From: Marinibacterium anthonyi
GTDB taxonomy: Bacteria; Pseudomonadota; Alphaproteobacteria; Rhodobacterales; Rhodobacteraceae
Direction of reading: 5' to 3'
Assembly: GCA_003217735.2 (NCBI GenBank)
Contig: CP031585.1
Coordinates: forward strand, 2,095,501 to 2,159,500
Length of the DNA: 64,000 nucleotides
The notes under the pieces are model-generated. The model had not been told where the DNA came from and searched no databases. It saw only the letters and a program-made list of their open reading frames with translations. Below are positions 45,364 through 54,799 of this stretch, one piece after another. The position numbers and the translations under genes were made by a program. Each line of letters starts with the position of its first letter. Within the stretch, counting starts at the first letter, position 1.

Positions 45364-48300
45364 ATGAAGATCGAAAGAAAATTCACCGAGGCAGGCCGGG
45401 ACGCCTATGCGTCGATCGATTTCGTCACGGCGACATCCGAAATCCGCAACCCGGACGGCACCATCGTCTTTCACCTGGACGACATCGAAGTGCCCGCCGG
45501 CTGGAGCCAGGTGGCCAGCGACGTCATCGCCCAGAAATATTTCCGCAAGGCCGGCGTACCGGCGCGTCTGCGCAAGATCCGCGAAAAGGGCGTCCCGCCC
45601 TTCCTGTGGCGGTCGGTGCCCGATGGGGATGGGGTCAAGACCACCGGTGAAACTTCTTCGAAACAGGTCTTCGACCGTCTCGCCGGCGCCTGGGCCTACT
45701 GGGGCTGGAAGGGCGGCTATTTCTCGACCGAGGAAGACGCCAGCGCCTATTATGACGAAATGCGCTTCATGCTGGCCTCCCAGATGGGCGCGCCGAATTC
45801 GCCGCAGTGGTTCAACACCGGCCTGCACTGGGCCTACGGCATCGACGGCCCCAGCCAGGGCCACTATTACGTCGACTACAAGACCGGCAAGCTGACCAAG
45901 TCGGCCAGCGCCTACGAACATCCCCAGCCCCACGCCTGCTTCATCCAGTCCGTCCAGGACGACCTGGTCAACGAAGGCGGGATCATGGATCTCTGGGTGC
46001 GCGAGGCGCGGCTGTTCAAGTACGGCTCGGGCACCGGCACCAACTTCTCCCATCTGCGGGCGGCGGGCGAAAAGCTGTCGGGCGGCGGCAAGTCCTCGGG
46101 CCTGATGGGCTTTCTCAAGATCGGCGACCGCGCGGCCGGGGCGATCAAGTCGGGCGGCACCACGCGGCGCGCGGCCAAGATGGTCATCGTCGACGCCGAT
46201 CACCCCGATATCGAACAGTTCATCAACTGGAAGGTCCTGGAAGAACAGAAGGTGGCCTCCATCGTCGCCGGCTCGAAGATGCACGAAGAAAAGCTGAACG
46301 CGATCTTCGAAGCGATTTCGACCTGGGACGGGGCGCTGGACGACGCGGTTGACCCGGCCAAGAACGACACGCTGAAAACCGCGATCCGCGCGGCGAAAAA
46401 ATCCGCGATCCCCGAGACTTACGTCAAGAGGGTGCTGGATTACGCGCGTCAGGGCCACACGTCGATCGAATTCCCGACCTACGACACCGACTGGGACAGC
46501 GAAGCCTACAACACCGTTTCGGGCCAGAATTCGAACAATTCGATCCGCGTGACCGACGCCTTCCTGAAGGCGGTCGAGGACGATGCGGATTGGGACCTGA
46601 TCAGCCGCGTGACCGGCAAGGTGTCCAAGACGGTGAAGGCGCGCGATCTGTGGGAAAAGGTCGGTCACGCGGCCTGGGCCTGCGCCGATCCGGGCATCCA
46701 GTACCACGACACGATCAACGCCTGGCACACCTGCCCCGAAGACGGCGCGATCCGCGGATCGAACCCGTGCTCGGAATACATGTTCCTGGATGACACCGCC
46801 TGCAACCTGGCGTCGATGAACCTGCTGACCTTCCTGGAAGACGGCGTGTTCAAGGCCGAAGACTACATGCACGCGGCCCGCCTGTGGACCGTGACGCTGG
46901 AAATCTCGGTCACCATGGCGCAGTTCCCGTCCAAGGAAATCGCCCAGCTGTCCTATGACTTCCGCACGCTGGGCCTGGGCTATGCCAATATCGGCGGCCT
47001 GCTGATGAACATGGGCTTCGGTTACGACAGCGACGAGGGCCGCGCGCTGTGCGGCGCGCTGACCGCAATCATGACCGGCGTGGCCTATGCCACCTCGGCC
47101 GAGATGGCCGGCGAACTGGGGACCTTCCCGGGCTATGACCGCAACGCGAAACACATGCTGCGCGTCATCCGCAACCACCGCACCGCCGCCTATGGGCTGA
47201 CCGAAGGTTACGAGGACCTGGCGACGAAGCCGGTCGCGCTGGACCACGACAATTGCCCCGATCAACGCCTTGTCGCGCTGGCCGAAAAGGCCTGGGACGA
47301 GGCGCTGCGCCTGGGCGAGGCGCATGGCTACCGCAACGCGCAATCCACCGTGATCGCGCCGACCGGCACCATCGGTCTTGTCATGGATTGCGACACGACG
47401 GGCATCGAACCCGACTTCGCCCTGGTGAAGTTCAAGAAGCTCGCCGGCGGCGGGTATTTCAAGATCATCAACCGCTCGGTCCCCTCCGCCCTGGAAAACA
47501 TGGGCTACAGCTCGACCCAGATCGAGGACATCATCGGCTACGCGGTCGGCCATGGCACCATCGCCACGGCGCCGGGCGTCAACCACCTGTCGCTGGCCGG
47601 TCACGGTTTCGGCGAGGCGGAATTCGCCAAGATCGAAGCCGCGCTGGAAAGCGCCTTCGACATCCGCTTTGTCTTCAACCAATGGACCCTGGGCGCGGAT
47701 TTCTGTTCGGGCGTTCTGGGCATCCCGGCCGCCAAGCTGAACGATCCCACCTTCGACCTGCTCAAGCACCTGGGCTACACCCGCCGCGATGTCGAAGCCG
47801 CCAACGATTACGTCTGCGGCACGATGACCCTGGAAGGCGCGCCGCACCTGAAGGCCGAACACCTCAAGGTCTTCGACTGCGCCAACCCCTGCGGCAAGAA
47901 GGGCAAGCGCTACCTGTCCGTCGACAGCCACATCACCATGATGGCGGCGGCGCAGTCGTTCATCTCGGGCGCGATCTCGAAGACGATCAACATGCCCAAC
48001 GACGCCACGATCGAGGATTGCCAGAAGGCCTATGAACGGTCCTGGGCCCTGGGTGTGAAGGCCAATGCGCTGTATCGCGACGGGTCGAAACTGTCCCAGC
48101 CGCTGGCGTCGGCCCTGGTCGAGGATGACGACGAGGCCGCCGAGATCCTGGAAACCGGCACGCCGCAGGAAAAGGCGACCGTGCTGGCCGAGAAGATCAT
48201 CGAGAAGGTGATCGTCAAGGAAATCGTGCGGTCCCACCGCGAGAAGATGCCGGAACGGCGCAAGGGTTATACGCAAAAGGCCATCGTGGGCGGCCACAAG

Positions 48301-49059
48301 GTCTATCTGCGCACCGGCGAATACAAGGATGGCTCGCTCGGTGAGATCTTCATCGACATGCACAAGGAAGGCGCCGGCTTCCGCGCGATGATGAACAACT
48401 TCGCCATCGCCGTGTCGGTCGGTCTGCAATACGGCGTGCCGCTGGAAGAATTCGTCGATGCCTTCACCTTCACCAAATTCGAACCCGCCGGCATGGTGCA
48501 GGGCAACGACAGCATCAAGAACGCGACCTCGATCCTGGACTACATCTTCCGGGAACTGGCCGTGTCCTACCTGGACCGCACCGACCTGGCCCACGTGAAG
48601 CCCACTGGCGCCACCTTCGACGACATCGGTCGCGGGGAAGAGGAAGGGGTGTCCAACATCTCCGAACTCTCCGACACCGCGGCCAGCAAGTCGCTGGAAG
48701 TGCTGAAACAGATCTCCTCCACCGGTTACCTCCGGAAGCGCCTGCCGCAGGACTTCGTTGTCCTTAACGGCGGCGCGACCGCGGGGGGGATGGCCCTGAA
48801 AGGGGCGACCGACGCGGTGGCAACCCTGCAGACGCTGGTGCCCGAAACCGGCGCCGCGACGGGCACGGGAACGATGACCACCACGGCCATGTCCACCACG
48901 GCAATGAGCACGGGCGCGATCCAGATCGACGCGCGCGCCAAGGCCAAGATGCAGGGCTACGAAGGCGAAGCCTGCGGCGAATGCGGCAATTACACGCTGG
49001 TCCGCAACGGCACCTGCATGAAGTGCAATACCTGCGGCGCGACTTCGGGCTGCAGCTGA
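45364..49059 (+). CDS. nrdJ: vitamin B12-dependent ribonucleotide reductase (class II)
   Basis: NrdJ reduces ribonucleotides to deoxyribonucleotides with adenosylcobalamin, independent of oxygen. The 1231-residue protein has the class II core with [19 protein letters not shown] (about residue 463), NLASMNLL, the glycine-rich [19 protein letters not shown] loop (about 663) and [13 protein letters not shown]. The C-terminal tail is cysteine-rich (CGECGNY from C1204, then [14 protein letters not shown]) and re-reduces the active site. It is the only RNR in the window. Structured RNA lies both before and after it. Confidence 0.97.
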   Translation: MKIERKFTEAGRDAYASIDFVTATSEIRNPDGTIVFHLDDIEVPAGWSQVASDVIAQKYFRKAGVPARLRKIREKGVPPFLWRSVPDGDGVKTTGETSSKQVFDRLAGAWAYWGWKGGYFSTEEDASAYYDEMRFMLASQMGAPNSPQWFNTGLHWAYGIDGPSQGHYYVDYKTGKLTKSASAYEHPQPHACFIQSVQDDLVNEGGIMDLWVREARLFKYGSGTGTNFSHLRAAGEKLSGGGKSSGLMGFLKIGDRAAGAIKSGGTTRRAAKMVIVDADHPDIEQFINWKVLEEQKVASIVAGSKMHEEKLNAIFEAISTWDGALDDAVDPAKNDTLKTAIRAAKKSAIPETYVKRVLDYARQGHTSIEFPTYDTDWDSEAYNTVSGQNSNNSIRVTDAFLKAVEDDADWDLISRVTGKVSKTVKARDLWEKVGHAAWACADPGIQYHDTINAWHTCPEDGAIRGSNPCSEYMFLDDTACNLASMNLLTFLEDGVFKAEDYMHAARLWTVTLEISVTMAQFPSKEIAQLSYDFRTLGLGYANIGGLLMNMGFGYDSDEGRALCGALTAIMTGVAYATSAEMAGELGTFPGYDRNAKHMLRVIRNHRTAAYGLTEGYEDLATKPVALDHDNCPDQRLVALAEKAWDEALRLGEAHGYRNAQSTVIAPTGTIGLVMDCDTTGIEPDFALVKFKKLAGGGYFKIINRSVPSALENMGYSSTQIEDIIGYAVGHGTIATAPGVNHLSLAGHGFGEAEFAKIEAALESAFDIRFVFNQWTLGADFCSGVLGIPAAKLNDPTFDLLKHLGYTRRDVEAANDYVCGTMTLEGAPHLKAEHLKVFDCANPCGKKGKRYLSVDSHITMMAAAQSFISGAISKTINMPNDATIEDCQKAYERSWALGVKANALYRDGSKLSQPLASALVEDDDEAAEILETGTPQEKATVLAEKIIEKVIVKEIVRSHREKMPERRKGYTQKAIVGGHKVYLRTGEYKDGSLGEIFIDMHKEGAGFRAMMNNFAIAVSVGLQYGVPLEEFVDAFTFTKFEPAGMVQGNDSIKNATSILDYIFRELAVSYLDRTDLAHVKPTGATFDDIGRGEEEGVSNISELSDTAASKSLEVLKQISSTGYLRKRLPQDFVVLNGGATAGGMALKGATDAVATLQTLVPETGAATGTGTMTTTAMSTTAMSTGAIQIDARAKAKMQGYEGEACGECGNYTLVRNGTCMKCNTCGATSGCS

Positions 49060-49065
49060 CCCAAG

Positions 49066-49283
49066 ACGGCGCCTTCGGGCGCCGAGGGGCCGGGGATCGC
49101 GCTAGCGACCGGCCCCGACGAATACCGGCGGTCCGCTGTCCCTGGCAGACCGCAGGTGTGGAGTGGGACGGAATATCAGTCCTTCCACTCTGTCCCGGGG
49201 CGGGTGCGCTCGCCCCAGACGTCGGCCCGGCCGCAGGCAGAAAAATCACGGGCGGTAAAAAATGAGCCTGGACGACGAAACTG
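49066..49283 (+). other. nrdJ trailer with five consecutive hairpins
   Basis: In order: GGCGCC-TTCG-GGCGCC (49068-49083), GGGGCCGG/CCGGCCCC (49086-49116), GCGGTC/GACCGC (49128-49153), GAGTGG/CCACTC (49161-49190), and GGGGCG/CGCCCC (49197-49216). A purine-rich stretch and an intrinsic terminator follow. No coding region is convincing here. It may be a structured mRNA tail or a separate RNA. Confidence 0.55.
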
Positions 49284-49316
49284 ACGGAGAGCCTCGCGCT
49301 CTCCGTTTTTTCTTTT
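49284..49316 (+). terminator. intrinsic terminator of nrdJ or its trailer RNA
   Basis: Stem ACGGAGAG/CTCTCCGT (49284-49306) with a 7-nt loop is followed by TTTTTTCTTTT. Confidence 0.92.
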
Positions 49317-49350
49317 GTGTCAGTCGGTTGCTTGAATAAGCTGATGTGCC

Positions 49351-50214
49351 CTAACGCGGTCCCGGATCGGTCCCTGTCAGGATCGACAGCGTTCCCTGCC
49401 ACCGCCCCCTGGCCTCCTGCCATTTTTCCGGCCGGCTCAGGTTGCGGACCGATGCCAGGCGGCGCAGGGAACTAAGAAAACCCTGCAAATACGGCATCTT
49501 GCGGCCATGTTTTGACATGACGATCATCTGCGATCGGGCATAATGATAGCCCTTGAACCGCGCCAGTTCCGGCGACGGCGCGGTGCTGCCGGCCGAGGCA
49601 TGGACCACATGCGCATCCGGCACGTAGATCAGCGGCCCGAACCGGTCCGACAGCCGCAAGGACAGGTCGTCATCCTCGAAATAGAGAAAGATCGCCGGAT
49701 CGAACCCGCCCACCGCGTGAAACGCCTGCGCCCGCGCCAGGATCGCGGCCCCGTTCAGGTGGCGCAGCTCGATCTCTGTGTCGGGCCGGGCGGGCGGTTT
49801 CACCCGGTCGCGCCGCGCCAGGATGCGCGAGGCGTTGACGCGAAAGATCTCGCCGTTCTCCTTCAGGATCGCGGGGCCGAAGGCGGGGCTGTCGGGGTGC
49901 CGCGACGCCGCGTCCAGCAGCGCGTCGATGGCCCCGGGCTTCAGCCGCGCATCGGGGTTGAGGAAGAACAGGAATTCCGTCTGCGCCGCCTCGGCCCCAA
50001 GGTTGCAGGCCACCCCGAAACCCAGGTTGCGCCCCGGCAGGATCACCTGGTGTCCCGCCGCGCGCGCCCAGTCGCGCACCCCGTCGTCCGGCCCGTTGTC
50101 GACGATGATCAGCGGCACGTCGCCGGGCAGGCTGTCGGCCATGGCCGGCAGCACATCCATGCTGGAATAGGCCACGGTGATCACGCTGACGCGAGGCTGG
50201 GCGGCCGGTTCCAT
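49351..50214 (-). CDS. family 2 glycosyltransferase
   Basis: The 287-residue protein has the GT-A fold marks: SVITVAYSSMDVL, IIVDNGPDDG, LNPDARL with the metal-binding DXD-like acidic pair, GGFDPAIFLYFEDDDLSLR, and a C-terminal helical tail. It resembles rhamnosyl- and other sugar-transferases of envelope polysaccharides, but the sugar is unknown. Its ATG overlaps the stop of the upstream aminotransferase gene (TGATG), so they are cotranslated. Confidence 0.9.
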   Translation of the reverse strand: MEPAAQPRVSVITVAYSSMDVLPAMADSLPGDVPLIIVDNGPDDGVRDWARAAGHQVILPGRNLGFGVACNLGAEAAQTEFLFFLNPDARLKPGAIDALLDAASRHPDSPAFGPAILKENGEIFRVNASRILARRDRVKPPARPDTEIELRHLNGAAILARAQAFHAVGGFDPAIFLYFEDDDLSLRLSDRFGPLIYVPDAHVVHASAGSTAPSPELARFKGYHYARSQMIVMSKHGRKMPYLQGFLSSLRRLASVRNLSRPEKWQEARGRWQGTLSILTGTDPGPR

Positions 50215-51404
50215 CACGCGTCGGCCCGCACCCGCGCCGCCGCAAAGGCACACAGCGTTTCCAGCGCCGCGGCGAACCGGTCGTCATCGACGGTCATCGC
50301 CACCCGCAGGTGCCCCGCCGCCGCCTGGCCGAAACTTTCGCCCGGCATGACCGCGATGTTGTGTTCGTCCAGCAGTTCCAGCGCGAATGCCTCGCCGCTC
50401 ATCCCCGTCGCGCGGATGTCCAGCATCAGGTACATCGCGCCCTGCGGCGGGATCACCCGAACGGCCTGCTGCCGGCCCAGGATCCGCAACGCCAGCGCGC
50501 GGCGGCGGCGGAAGGGTTCGGCGATGGCGTGTTCCAGCGCGTCGCCCTGGCCAAAGGCAAAGACGGATGCATCCTGGATGAAGCCCGGCACGCCGTAATT
50601 GGTATGGGTCGACAGCGTGATCAGATGCGCGACCGCCTCTTGCGGCCCCACGATCCAGCCGCAGCGCGACCCGGTCATGGCGTGGGATTTCGACATCGAT
50701 CCCAGCACCAGCGTGCGTTCGGCCATGCCCGGCAGGGCGCGGGGCGAGACATGTTCGCCTTCCCAGACCTGGCTGTCATAGACCTCGTCCGAGATCAGCC
50801 ACATGTCGCGGTCCTGGCACAGCGTGCCCAGGTCCTGCAGCGTGTCGCGACAATAGACCACGCCGGTGGGGTTGTTGGGCGAATTGATCAGCAGCGACCG
50901 GGCCTTGCCGGCATAGGGCGCGATGTCGGCGGCCTGCGGTCGGAACCCGTTATCGGCGCGTGTCGGCACCGGCTGCGGGATCGCGCCGGCGCTGCGGATC
51001 GTGCCGGGGTAGGTGGCGTAATAGGGATCAAGGAACAGCGCCGTATCGCCGGGATCGCAGGTGGCGACATGGGCGGCGAACAGGGCCGCCTGGGCGCCCG
51101 GCGTGATCAGCACGTTGTCGGCCGTCGTCGGCACGCCGGTGCGTTTCGCGACCCGCTCCGCCACGGTCTGGCGCAGGGTGCGCGTTCCGGGGATCTCGGC
51201 ATAGCCGGTATGGCCGCCGGTCGCCGCGGCATGCATCGCGTCAAGGATCAACGGGTCGGTGCGGACGTCGTGTTCGCCGATCGTCAGTTCGATGACCGGA
51301 ACGCCATCGGCGATCATCCGGCGGGCGCGGTGAAAGACACCCCATCCGTCGGATCCGCCGCCGTTGATGGAGGTTATGCGGGAGGAGAGAGAAGCCTGCG
51401 TCAT
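50214..51404 (-). CDS. class I/II aminotransferase
   Basis: The 396-residue enzyme has GGHTGYAEIPGTRTLRQ, SPNNPTGVVY, WLISDEVYDSQVW and the PLP lysine in GSMSKSHAMTGSRCGW (K239). It is a fold-type I aminotransferase of the aspartate/aromatic group. The natural start is ATG 51404 (MTQASLSSRITSI); no strong ribosome binding site is visible. It diverges from the threonine-dehydratase-type gene. Confidence 0.9.
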   Translation of the reverse strand: MTQASLSSRITSINGGGSDGWGVFHRARRMIADGVPVIELTIGEHDVRTDPLILDAMHAAATGGHTGYAEIPGTRTLRQTVAERVAKRTGVPTTADNVLITPGAQAALFAAHVATCDPGDTALFLDPYYATYPGTIRSAGAIPQPVPTRADNGFRPQAADIAPYAGKARSLLINSPNNPTGVVYCRDTLQDLGTLCQDRDMWLISDEVYDSQVWEGEHVSPRALPGMAERTLVLGSMSKSHAMTGSRCGWIVGPQEAVAHLITLSTHTNYGVPGFIQDASVFAFGQGDALEHAIAEPFRRRRALALRILGRQQAVRVIPPQGAMYLMLDIRATGMSGEAFALELLDEHNIAVMPGESFGQAAAGHLRVAMTVDDDRFAAALETLCAFAAARVRADA

Positions 51405-51475
51405 GGGGCGGAGAGGGTCATATGGGGCGAGCGGTGTCAATCGGGGCCGTGGCGGTGCGTGGCAACGTCGGACCG

Positions 51476-51498
51476 GGGTATTTGGGCCAAGAAGAAGC
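51476..51498 (+). repeat. dispersed GGTATTT/AAGAAG element, copy F
   Basis: GGGTATTTGGGCCAAGAAGA then AGC, in the divergent gap before the threonine-dehydratase-type gene. It lacks the upstream stems of copies B and G. Confidence 0.75.
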
Positions 51499-51561
51499 TG
51501 CGGGGCTGGTCTTTGGCCCCGGCGGATGGTTTGTCGGGGATGGACCGGGCAGGAGGGCGCG

Positions 51562-52530
51562 ATGTTTGATCTGGCGGAACTGGAGGCGGCGGCGGCGCTG
51601 GTGCATCGCTTTGTGCCCGAGACCCTGTCGGTGGACTGGCCGCTGTTGTCCGAGGCCACCGGGGCCGAGGTCTGGGTCAAGCACGAGAACCACAATCCCA
51701 CGGGTGCCTTCAAGGTGCGCGGTGGCGTGACATTCATTGACTGGCTGCGGCGGGAAAGGCCGGAATGTCCGGGGATCTGTACGGCGACGCGGGGCAATCA
51801 CGGGCAGAGCCAGGCGCGTGCGGCCGTGGCGGCCGGGCTGAGGGCGAAGGTCTATGTGCCGTTCGGCAATTCGGTCGAGAAGAACGCGGCGATGCGCGGC
51901 TATGGCGCCGAGCTGATCGCATTCGGCGCGGATTTCGACACCGCGCGCGAGGAAGCGTTTCGCGTGGCCGAGCGGGAGGGATTGCAGGTCGTGCCGCCGT
52001 TTCACCGCGAGCTGGTGCGGGGCGTGGCGACCTATGCGCTGGAGTTCTTGCGCGCGGCGCCGGTGCTGGACGCGGTCTATGTGCCGATCGGCTGCGGGTC
52101 CGGCATTTGCGGGACGATCGCGGCGCGCGATGCGCTGGGGCTGAAGACCGAGGTGATCGGCGTGGTGTCGGACGGGGCGGATTGCGCCTTGCGGTCCGTG
52201 CAGGCGGGGCGGCTGGTCGAGACCGCGGCGGCGGCGACCTTTGCCGACGGTATGGCGGTGCGGGTGCCGGTGCAGGAGGCGTACGACATCTATTCCACCG
52301 GCGCGTCGCGCATCGTGTCCGTCCCTGACGATGCCGTGGCTCAGGCGATCCGGCTGTATTTCCGCTGTACCCACAACCTGGCCGAAGGCGCCGGGGCGGC
52401 GGGATTGGCCGCGCTGATGTCCGAGCGTGCGCGGATGAAGGGCAGGCGGGTCGGCCTGATCCTGAGTGGCGGCAATATCGACACGGAGGTCTTTGCCGCC
52501 GTGCTGTCCGGGGGCACGCCCGCCGCCTAG
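51562..52530 (+). CDS. threonine dehydratase/serine racemase family enzyme
   Basis: The 322-residue PLP enzyme has the cofactor lysine in NPTGAFKVRGG (K51), ATRGNHGQSQA, the glycine loop GCGSGICGTI and LSGGNID at the C-terminus. Enzymes of this fold deaminate threonine or serine, or racemise serine. It lacks the C-terminal ACT regulatory domain of biosynthetic IlvA, so a catabolic or racemase role is more likely. A strong AGGAGGG precedes the ATG. Its TAG stop overlaps the soxR stop on the opposite strand. Confidence 0.88.
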   Translation: MFDLAELEAAAALVHRFVPETLSVDWPLLSEATGAEVWVKHENHNPTGAFKVRGGVTFIDWLRRERPECPGICTATRGNHGQSQARAAVAAGLRAKVYVPFGNSVEKNAAMRGYGAELIAFGADFDTAREEAFRVAEREGLQVVPPFHRELVRGVATYALEFLRAAPVLDAVYVPIGCGSGICGTIAARDALGLKTEVIGVVSDGADCALRSVQAGRLVETAAAATFADGMAVRVPVQEAYDIYSTGASRIVSVPDDAVAQAIRLYFRCTHNLAEGAGAAGLAALMSERARMKGRRVGLILSGGNIDTEVFAAVLSGGTPAA

Positions 52531-52997
52531 ATCTCGCTCGACCTGTCGCCGATCAGGTAACGCGGGCCGGCGCCCCTGGTGGCGGCCTTGTCTTCGGGGT
52601 TGTACAGCGCGCAGCTGTCCAGCGACAGGCAGCCGCAGCCGATGCAGCCGTCGAGCTTGTCGCGCAGGGATTCCAGCTGCGCGATGCGGGCGTCCAGATC
52701 CTCGCGGAACTCCTGCGACAGGCGGGTCCAGTCCGATTTCGTCGGGGTGCGCCCCTGCGGCAGGGTCTGCAGGACCGACCGGATGCGCGCCAGCGGAAAG
52801 CCCAGCGTCTGGGCGATGCGCACGAAGGACAGCCGGCGCAGGTCCGCGCGCCCGTACCGGCGCTGGCCGGCGGCGGTGCGATGGGGGGTGACCAGGCCTT
52901 CGTCCTCGTAGAACCGGATGGCGGAGGGCGCCAGCCCGGTGCGCGCCGCAATGTCACCGATGGTCAGCCCGCCGGGGCGCAAGGGCCTTTTCTGCAT
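52527..52997 (-). CDS. soxR: redox-sensitive regulator SoxR
   Basis: SoxR is a MerR-family activator that senses redox-active compounds through a [2Fe-2S] cluster. The 156-residue protein has an N-terminal MerR helix (LTIGDIAARTGLAPSAIRFY), a long dimer helix, and the cluster ligands in CIGCGCLSLDSC (C118, C121, C123, C129). I start at ATG 52997. The divergent intergenic region contains a textbook SoxR promoter for the VOC gene. Confidence 0.95.
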   Translation of the reverse strand: MQKRPLRPGGLTIGDIAARTGLAPSAIRFYEDEGLVTPHRTAAGQRRYGRADLRRLSFVRIAQTLGFPLARIRSVLQTLPQGRTPTKSDWTRLSQEFREDLDARIAQLESLRDKLDGCIGCGCLSLDSCALYNPEDKAATRGAGPRYLIGDRSSEI

Positions 52998-53010
52998 CGC
53001 TTCTTTTCCC

Positions 53011-53041
53011 TTGACCTCAAGTTCACTTGAGAAATTAGAGT
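53011..53041 (+). promoter_or_regulatory. SoxR-controlled promoter
   Basis: TTGACC (53011-53016) and TAGAGT (53036-53041) are separated by 19 bases, the over-long spacer typical of MerR-family promoters. Inside is the 16-bp palindrome CTCAAGTTCACTTGAG (53016-53031), matching the known soxbox CCTCAAGTTAACTTGAGG. It would drive the VOC gene and may also control soxR. Confidence 0.92.
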
Positions 53042-53079
53042 GCCAGGCATCGTTATGCAATATGCGAAGGAGACCCACG

Positions 53080-53454
53080 ATGCGTCTGGAACATGTCAAT
53101 GTCTCGGTGACCGATCCCAAGGCCACCGCCCGGATCCTGTCGGAGCTGTTCGGCTGGAAAATCCGCTGGGAGGGGCCGGCAATCGACAACGGCTATTCCG
53201 TCCACGTGGGCGACGCGGATGGCTATCTTGCGCTTTATGCCCCTTCCGGCGGCCAGTCCCCGGTGGGCGACACCTATCACCTGACCGGCGGGCTGAACCA
53301 CATCGGCATCGTCGTCGATGACCTGGACGCGGTCGAACAAAAGGTCCTGGCCAAGGGCTACCTGCCGCACAATCACGCCGATTACGAACCGGGGAAGAGG
53401 TTCTATTTCGACGGGCCCGAGGGCATCGAATTCGAGGTCGTCGCCTACGGGTGA
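53080..53454 (+). CDS. VOC (glyoxalase/bleomycin-resistance fold) protein, likely in the SoxR regulon
   Basis: The 124-residue protein has two VOC half-motifs: MRLEHVNVSVTDPKATARI, and LNHIGIVVDDLDAVEQKV with YFDGPEGIEFEVV at the end. Members include glyoxalases, dioxygenases and antibiotic-binding proteins. Control by a soxbox suggests a role with redox-cycling compounds, an inference. A GAAGGAG site fits the ATG at 53080. Confidence 0.87.
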   Translation: MRLEHVNVSVTDPKATARILSELFGWKIRWEGPAIDNGYSVHVGDADGYLALYAPSGGQSPVGDTYHLTGGLNHIGIVVDDLDAVEQKVLAKGYLPHNHADYEPGKRFYFDGPEGIEFEVVAYG

Positions 53455-53546
53455 GGGCGGCGGCCGACACAGGCTCCCGCCCGCCCACCCCGCCTGCGCC
53501 GGCCGCCGCCGCGCAGGCGGTCGTGGCGCGCCTCAAAGAGCCGGTT

Positions 53547-54146
53547 TCAAAGGGCGCGCGTCATCAGCAGCGCATTGGCCGCCCCGGTCTTCCAGGCCGC
53601 GTTGAGCATCGGTTCGGAGGCCACCGCGACGAACCCCGCCGTCCCGTAAAGCGCCTGCGCCGTCTGGTTGCTGTCCAGCGCGATCAGCCCGATCCGCCGG
53701 GCACCGGCGTGGCGCGCCGCCTCCAGCGCGCCGGCCAGCAGCCGCCGGCCCAGCCCCTGGCCGCGATGTTCCGGCAGCACCGCCAGGAAATCGATGTACC
53801 AGTCGCCCCGCATATGCGCCTTGAGCCGCATCAGCGGCGCCAGGTCGGCAAAGGGCACCGCATCGGGGTCGCCCGGATCGGTCATCGGATAGGTCCAGAT
53901 CCCGCCCGACGGCGCCGCACCCGTATTCCCACCCGTTTCGGCCCCCGTTTCCGCGATGATCAGCGCGCCGTCGCCGCCGTCTTCGACCACCCGGGCGAAT
54001 TGCGCCGCGCCCACCGACCACAGGTCCGCGCCGTCGCGCGCCAGCTTTTCCCAGAACAGCCGGGGCAGCCCTTCGTCGGCCATGTCGCTGAGGCGCGCCA
54101 GAAGGGCGGCATCGGTGGGCATCGCCGGTCGCAGGCGCGCGCTCAT
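53547..54146 (-). CDS. GNAT-family acetyltransferase
   Basis: The 199-residue protein has the acetyl-CoA motif [18 protein letters not shown] and the late [13 protein letters not shown] segment. A Gly-rich insert ([15 protein letters not shown]) lies in the middle. The substrate is unknown. It overlaps the YjbR-like gene by four bases and follows it on the same strand. Confidence 0.87.
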   Translation of the reverse strand: MSARLRPAMPTDAALLARLSDMADEGLPRLFWEKLARDGADLWSVGAAQFARVVEDGGDGALIIAETGAETGGNTGAAPSGGIWTYPMTDPGDPDAVPFADLAPLMRLKAHMRGDWYIDFLAVLPEHRGQGLGRRLLAGALEAARHAGARRIGLIALDSNQTAQALYGTAGFVAVASEPMLNAAWKTGAANALLMTRAL

Positions 54147-54487
54147 GTCCGGGCCTCCAGCGTGGCCTGGATCTTCTTGGGCAGGCCGCCCCGCACGATG
54201 TCATAGGAGACGTCCAGCCGGTGGCGCAATTCATCCGGGTCGCCGCCCCACGGCAGCAACAGCCAGGACCGGTGGAAATACGGGGCCTTCACGCCGATCC
54301 CGGCGTCGATCAGCATCACCGCCGTCTCGATACTGTCGGTTTTCACCGATACGCCCTGGTCCATCGCGCCGATGCAGGCGAACATCCTGCCGCCCACCTT
54401 CCACGCGTCATGGCCGCCCCCCCAGGGGTCCGACAACTCGGCGCCGGGGAAGGTGGCGCAGATGGAATTGACGATCGCGCGGGTCAT
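54143..54487 (-). CDS. MmcQ/YjbR family DNA-binding protein
   Basis: The 114-residue protein has the family pattern: [54 protein letters not shown] and a C-terminal [14 protein letters not shown]. The fold (CyaY-like) is thought to bind DNA, but the role is unknown. It is coupled to the following GNAT gene. Confidence 0.88.
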   Translation of the reverse strand: MTRAIVNSICATFPGAELSDPWGGGHDAWKVGGRMFACIGAMDQGVSVKTDSIETAVMLIDAGIGVKAPYFHRSWLLLPWGGDPDELRHRLDVSYDIVRGGLPKKIQATLEART

Positions 54488-54799
54488 TGGAGGACCCTGC
54501 CAGCGATGGGAATTCTTCGCAACGAAGGAATGGCGGGCCGGGCGACCGCGCCCCGGTTCCCGGGGACCTTGAACAGGCCAATCCCGGCCCGGCGCCGGAG
54601 ATGGCTTGGCGGCCCCGCCAAAGGGTGCTATGAGGCGCGCCATGACACGGCTTGCACTCATCATTTGCTGCTGCATTACCGGCTGACATCGTCAGGCGGG
54701 CCGTTCTTTCTGTTTCCATCCCAGAGTGAACTTGCTAAGCCCGCCGGGCCTTGGCGCCATCGGCTGCACGCTATCCCGAAGGACTCGAAGGGTTACACC
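54488..54799. other. 312-base divergent region between the YjbR-like gene and cysS
   Basis: No convincing gene. A weak sigma-70-like pair TTGCAC (54652-54657) and ATTACC (54675-54680), spacer 17, may serve cysS. Short GC-rich inverted repeats lie around 54520-54570. Confidence 0.35.

Noticed and set aside
45217-48594. 1125-codon open frame antisense to nrdJ
   Set aside because: Long antisense frames arise from GC-rich third positions; nrdJ is unmistakable and the antisense protein has no recognisable domain and biased His/Arg/Gly composition.
49252-49335. Small ORF MSLDDETDGEPRALRFFF... downstream of nrdJ
   Set aside because: It runs through the intrinsic terminator stem and T-run, so it would be truncated at the RNA level.
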